Assembly: GCA_964230255.1 (NCBI GenBank)
Contig: CAXRGW010000006.1
Coordinates: 1 to 52,428, forward strand
Reading direction: 5' to 3'
DNA: 52,428 nt
DNA from: Alteromonas_E sp964230255
Lineage (GTDB): Bacteria > Pseudomonadota > Gammaproteobacteria > Enterobacterales > Alteromonadaceae
A program made the translations under genes and the position numbers. Shown here piece after piece: positions 51,401 through 52,428 of this stretch. The first letter of the stretch is position 1. Each line of letters begins with the position of its first letter. The notes beneath the pieces were generated by a model that had not been told where the DNA came from, did no database searches, and saw only the letters and a program-made list of their open reading frames with translations.

Positions 51401-52139
51401 AGGTAACTTTTTACATGATTTATTCGAGCATATGGACTTTGTTAAACCTCAGTGGGAAGAGCTTATTGAGCGGTTTAATCGACAATATAGCGTATTACAA
51501 ACTGAACAACAGCACGTATTACTGACCAAATGGTTGCAAAGTATCTTAATGGCTCCGATCCCTTGTGATGGTGGAAGAGGAGCAACCTTGGGCATGTTTT
51601 CGCAAGCGCAAACCCTGCGAGAAGCCGAGTTTTATTTCCCGCTGGATAGTGTAGACACCGCAGCTGTGAATGAATGTATTGTGCGTCATCGACAGCAATT
51701 ATTCAATGAAGGGCTGTTGGACAATGAAAGTCTCAATTTAAACACACAGTTAAATCGCCACACTCTGACCGGAATGATGCACGGTTTTATCGACCTTATC
51801 TTTTGCCATCAGGGCAAGTTTTATGTGGCCGATTACAAGTCGAATCACCTTGGCGATTCGTTGCAAGACTATACGCCACAGGTTTTGGCGAGAAACAATG
51901 CGCTACACAACTACGACCTGCAATATCTCATTTACTCCGTCGCCTTACATCGTTATCTAGCGGCTCGAGTACAACATTACTCAATTGCGCAACACTTTGG
52001 TGGTGTATGCTATTTGTACTTACGTGGAATGCATGGCGACAACAAAAACTCCGAAGGTGTTTTTTATCATCCGCTCGACGAGCGCCTGATCAGCGAACTT
52101 GATCGCAGCTTTTCAGTTACAGAGAATGAGGCGCAATAA
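48492..52139 (+). CDS. recB: exodeoxyribonuclease V subunit RecB
   Basis: This 1215-residue helicase-nuclease subunit acts in double-strand break repair. Helicase motifs: Walker A EASAGTGKTYNI (about residues 17-28), TFTNAATQELRGR, ALIDEFQDTDSLQ, GDPKQAIYGFRGGD, TQHKSKGLEYPIVF and LLYVAVTRAAQRC. The C-terminal nuclease has MMHGFIDLIF and VADYKSNHLG, with the metal-binding Asp and the Asp-x-Lys pair. All appear intact. AAGGA lies 9 bases before the ATG within recC. The stop overlaps recD by one base. Slightly longer than E. coli RecB (1180). Confidence 0.95.
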   Translation: MVKPQPLDVNAMTLSGVHLIEASAGTGKTYNITRIYLRLIIEQGLSVTQALVMTFTNAATQELRGRLADTLQQALRYWQDEAYRLENSDAVMAFLFNECDQQTAIQRLKVALLEMDEAAIFTLHGFSYRVLTEMAFTAGKPMSESLTNDHEHLYLHALEDWFRINRTNAMLMQSLGAHGWYTPEAFWQQFKSLIYADEPIKVVTESEICTDFDDNLRALLNQSQQQISEVQALLQANQGLIHAELIDGHKQQDVREAEWREVLVWFTAPDLLESPKAVADFLHGNRYRTKANVQPVLKQAANLRRSLTEAAKKCVATRDSLLEEAKQWHAVVSVIEWVKRHIVAEKRRLREVGFDDLIRNLATATRDSSSFAARIRNAYPAALIDEFQDTDSLQYQILSSVYRLSGNALDASDKSLLMMIGDPKQAIYGFRGGDIFTYLLARKDADYQWVMDTNWRSVEGMISAYNRLFWGADLHEQARDMFGYSIAYEQVHSTPHASAAMRQFVDPHAETRQPLTFFAANVAQTELSSAEKKQLGQRQLTRWCVAEIGRLLAEVTVDSKPIRPADIAILVRTGREAERIIDALRAVNLNAVYLSDKNSLFASAEAQELLRVMTGIWFYQQDNHAVRAASSRLLGISQDTLLAMHQDPQHHSWSELREQLAGYREQWLRQGCLTVITDLLCNQFEAPSNQERAITNYMHLAESLQQASQNHAHPLQLLEWFKEQIFDPAGSDEYQQRLESDADLIQIVTQHKSKGLEYPIVFIPYANEYRDPVKQGNSFSKIYQYFCPDQQRRILQLGRTEHAVFNAREQGQAENMRLLYVAVTRAAQRCYMGISESENSNLSALENAISDSCGSDSMSWREHLQSHIENCQYWSLCCAGDTSQFAGFSVPTDEQASLVAKTFTGRVDSNWRLHSFSGLTKDSHNTEISSREVEVFYHQPNVLSAINRNSQQITSDIGDNRFSFVKGATAGNFLHDLFEHMDFVKPQWEELIERFNRQYSVLQTEQQHVLLTKWLQSILMAPIPCDGGRGATLGMFSQAQTLREAEFYFPLDSVDTAAVNECIVRHRQQLFNEGLLDNESLNLNTQLNRHTLTGMMHGFIDLIFCHQGKFYVADYKSNHLGDSLQDYTPQVLARNNALHNYDLQYLIYSVALHRYLAARVQHYSIAQHFGGVCYLYLRGMHGDNKNSEGVFYHPLDERLISELDRSFSVTENEAQ

Positions 52140-52428
52140 TGTCGATTAAACTGCCCACATTCAACACGCTTTGTCAGCAGTGTAGCGATATCCATGCACT
52201 CGATTACTTTTTTGCTAAATCATTGCTAGAGCAAACATCGCATGTTTTACCTGAAGCAATACAAGAATGTGCATTTGAACTGCTACTGGCACTGAGTTGG
52301 GCGCAGCGGCAGGGTCACAGTTGCTTGGCTCTAGACCAGATTAGTAATAAAACACTTTGGCATGATGCGCACAACGAAAAACCAGGAAAACGATTTCAAA
52401 ACACTGAAAATTTGCGAGATTTGGCGCG
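52139..52428 (+). CDS. recD: exodeoxyribonuclease V subunit RecD, 5' part
   Basis: The first 96 codons of recD are in the window and the gene runs off the end. The N-terminus reads SIKLPTFNTLCQQC, then a helical stretch (IHALDYFFAKSLLEQ, CAFELLLALSWAQRQGHSC), ending in a CLALDQI segment like the G-H-x-C-L pattern of RecD N-terminal domains. Helicase motifs lie beyond the window. Its ATG overlaps the recB stop, completing the recC-recB-recD operon. Confidence 0.85.
   Translation, partial: MSIKLPTFNTLCQQCSDIHALDYFFAKSLLEQTSHVLPEAIQECAFELLLALSWAQRQGHSCLALDQISNKTLWHDAHNEKPGKRFQNTENLRDLA

Noticed and set aside
1..52428. CRISPR arrays, tRNA or rRNA genes, insertion sequences, prophage or integrase genes
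   Set aside because: I looked on both strands and saw no direct-repeat array, no cloverleaf-like sequence, no transposase or integrase reading frame.

Overview
The window reads as a chromosomal segment of a Gammaproteobacterium, probably marine. Supporting signs are a Cca, RecC-RecB-RecD, Dut and MoeA/MobA set of enterobacterial type, a TonB-dependent receptor, several outer-membrane porins, an S46 dipeptidyl-peptidase, LexA boxes of the CTGT-N8-ACAG type and sigma-54/NtrC control sequences. Codon use is mixed and base composition is moderate. I see no rRNA, tRNA, CRISPR array, prophage or insertion sequence. The window opens inside a hydantoinase A gene and closes inside recD.

Region 1 (1-4621) is a tightly packed operon: the 3' end of hyuA, hyuB, an isochorismatase-fold amidase, and the two subunits of an isopropylmalate dehydratase-type hydro-lyase. 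It may be a ring-opening, de-amidation and hydration route for a cyclic imide or hydantoin. Region 2 (4680-7482) has a small exported protein, cca, and a convergent pair encoding a membrane zinc-ribbon protein and a TerB-like protein.

Region 3 (7821-24423) is an assimilatory nitrate island: moeA; nirB-nirD-nasA-cobA-ybiB-like; the nitrate-responsive antitermination pair nasT-nasS; and a nitrate ABC transporter (nrtA-nrtB-ATPase) followed by a porin and mobA. The non-coding DNA is informative. Three transcription units have sigma-54-like promoters with NtrC-like palindromes about 90-120 bp upstream of the predicted starts. Both structural units (nirB and nrtA) have a leader with two hexaloop hairpins of the ANTAR target type (loop A at position 1, G at position 4), the second overlapping an intrinsic terminator. 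So nitrogen limitation would set initiation, and nitrate, through NasS/NasT, would set elongation.

Region 4 (24442-28000, minus strand) has an orphan 121-residue gene under two tandem LexA-like boxes. Behind it lies an operon of a degenerate 5'-nucleotidase-like periplasmic protein and a membrane diguanylate cyclase. Region 5 (28222-37922) has an IorA/IorB-type molybdenum hydroxylase, a decayed stretch, a DUF2750 protein, an S46 peptidase, an unknown membrane-anchored protein and a TonB-dependent receptor.

Region 6 (38050-44222) has a 28-residue membrane peptide gene, a beta-CASP RNase J-like gene that probably starts at ATT, an acyl-CoA synthetase, a porin flanked by two paralogous small PstS-like proteins, and a small secreted-protein gene broken by an early stop codon. 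Region 7 (44223-52428) has dut (minus strand), an intergenic stretch ending in a strong orphan terminator, and the overlapping recC-recB-recD operon.
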